Assembly: GCA_964621525.1 (NCBI GenBank) | Contig: CAZUMS010000007.1 | Coordinates: forward strand, 1-64,000 | DNA length: 64,000 nt | From: CAZMGV01 sp964621525 [NCBI: uncultured bacterium] | GTDB taxonomy: Bacteria; JAGRBM01 | Direction: 5' to 3' | Program-made: the position numbers and the translations under genes | Shown: positions 63,157 through 64,000 of the stretch, one piece after another | Layout of the letters: each line of letters opens with the position of its first letter | Position numbering within the stretch: position 1 is the stretch's first letter | The notes under the pieces: model-generated | Database searches by the model: none | What the model was told of the DNA's origin: nothing | The model's input: the letters and a program-made list of their open reading frames with translations, nothing else

Positions 63157-64000
63157 CTATTCGAAGACATACCGCACCTCCGACTGTTCCCCCCTGGGTC
63201 CTCTCACCATCAGTTCCACTTCGGCCCGGTTCAGCGGCCCCGGCGACGTTCCGCAAGGCACCGGCCAGACAGCCGGCAGCGATATAGTCGCCTGGCTCTG
63301 GTCATCCGCGCTGGACACCTCAATGGGTGCGAGCTGACAGACATTCGGCCCGCTCATCACGCGCCCGATCAGCTGGACCGAGACGATCGGATAGCTTTTC
63401 GGGAGCACCCACTGGATCGTGAGCGGTCCGCCGAGATTGGCTGCGGCCAGCGTGTGGAGCGTGGGTGAAGTGATCGCTGCCGCTTCGGTCGTGTTCGCTC
63501 CGAGCTGACGGGACTGGATCGCCGGATCGGCCGTCTCCGGCGCCGCCGACGTCACCGTGATTTCAAACGTCTCACCGACGGCGGGCGGTGTCGGGCCCAG
63601 TGGCTGAAGGATCGAATAGACATCCCGCTGGAGCGTCAGGTTATCCGCCGGATTGGGCGTCGGCTTCACGATTTCGGTCCGCGGTTGTGGCAGCAGGAAT
63701 AGCGATGTCGCCGACGGGAACACGCCCGTCCCCGACGGCAGGCTCCGGACGGATGCCGCCGAGACAAGTCCCTGCGGCGCGAGCGCCTCGACAAGCAGCA
63801 CCCGCTCCACCGTAGTCCCAGTCCCGGTCATGATCGTCCGGTGAATCGAGATAAGACGGCGGCGAGCAAGGTTCCGGTCGCCCGAGAATAACCAGCCGGA
63901 GGTCCCCTTTATCATCGTGAACTCCACCGGAGGCCGCTTGAGAACCGCGAAGGGCGGCGGCACGTAATCCGGAAGCCCCGCTCCCGGCGGCAGCGGGGGA
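63157..64000 (-). CDS. Partial beta-rich surface-type protein, N-terminus beyond window
   Basis: The frame is open to the right edge, so the start is missing; 281 codons are visible, ending at 63157. The visible part starts Pro-rich (PPPFAVLKRPPVEF) and continues as a beta-rich sequence with Ig-like character (TFEITVTSAAPETADP; LTIQWVLPKSYPIVSVQLIGRV; ATISLPAVWPVPCG; NRAEVELMVRGPRGEQ). The two widely spaced cysteines in NVCQLAP and VPCGTSP may form a disulfide. Similarity in style to the lipoprotein downstream suggests the two are cotranscribed surface proteins. No function can be assigned. Confidence 0.65.
   Translation of the reverse strand, partial: PPLPPGAGLPDYVPPPFAVLKRPPVEFTMIKGTSGWLFSGDRNLARRRLISIHRTIMTGTGTTVERVLLVEALAPQGLVSAASVRSLPSGTGVFPSATSLFLLPQPRTEIVKPTPNPADNLTLQRDVYSILQPLGPTPPAVGETFEITVTSAAPETADPAIQSRQLGANTTEAAAITSPTLHTLAAANLGGPLTIQWVLPKSYPIVSVQLIGRVMSGPNVCQLAPIEVSSADDQSQATISLPAVWPVPCGTSPGPLNRAEVELMVRGPRGEQSEVRYVFE

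Overview
The window is high-GC DNA from a Gram-negative bacterium. An outer-membrane Pal lipoprotein, several lipoprotein signals, a meso-diaminopimelate type MurE and a Tat-type signal support this. The gene content and order (complete dcw cluster; rpoN-hpf-ptsN-hprK-rapZ-EIIA-HPr block) fit the former Deltaproteobacteria (Myxococcota/Desulfobacterota-like lineages). No rRNA or marker phylogeny is available here, so a finer placement would be a guess. I saw no tRNA, rRNA, CRISPR array, insertion sequence or prophage.

Layout. From 1 to 45.5 kb every gene is on the minus strand, so transcription runs right to left. Read in that direction: two very large exported proteins (1,328 and 2,289 aa; 45.5-34.6 kb); pyrG; rpoN, hpf, ptsN, hprK, rapZ, a mannose-type EIIA, HPr and a flippase-like membrane protein (34.5-26.3 kb), which form a regulatory PTS with no sugar permease; the complete 16-gene dcw cluster mraZ-rsmH-ftsL-ftsI-murE-murF-mraY-murD-ftsW-murG-murC-murB-ddl-ftsQ-ftsA-ftsZ (25.9-7.1 kb), which makes peptidoglycan precursors and the divisome; rsmD, coaD, an aminotransferase, Hsp20, a metallophosphoesterase, a molybdopterin oxidoreductase and a truncated lipoprotein at the left edge.

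From 45.9 to 60.6 kb genes are mostly on the plus strand and form an accessory-looking stretch: an 1,186-aa coiled-coil/transmembrane/polysaccharide-deacetylase fusion; a GIY-YIG protein; a Fis-type HTH protein; an XRE regulator; two divergent proteins that look like catalytically dead NtrC-type sigma-54 activators (one on a seven-helix membrane domain, one with a degenerate receiver domain); Pal; a small membrane protein; a ChaN-like protein; an orphan ParA-like ATPase; and a Tat-exported flavoprotein followed by two small membrane proteins. The right end (60.8-64 kb, minus) holds a 743-aa lipoprotein with five cysteine-centred repeats and the C-terminal part of another surface-type protein.

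Regulatory highlights: a five-copy 10-bp TGG array laid over a sigma-70 promoter upstream of mraZ (a likely MraZ autoregulatory operator); a pyrG promoter whose -35/-10 spacer is almost entirely a G8-C-G5 tract; a consensus -10 promoter before rpoN; a perfect 14-bp palindrome before the molybdoenzyme gene; and an imperfect 20-bp palindrome between the two pseudo-activators. The most likely undescribed system is the 49.9-53.9 kb regulatory cluster.
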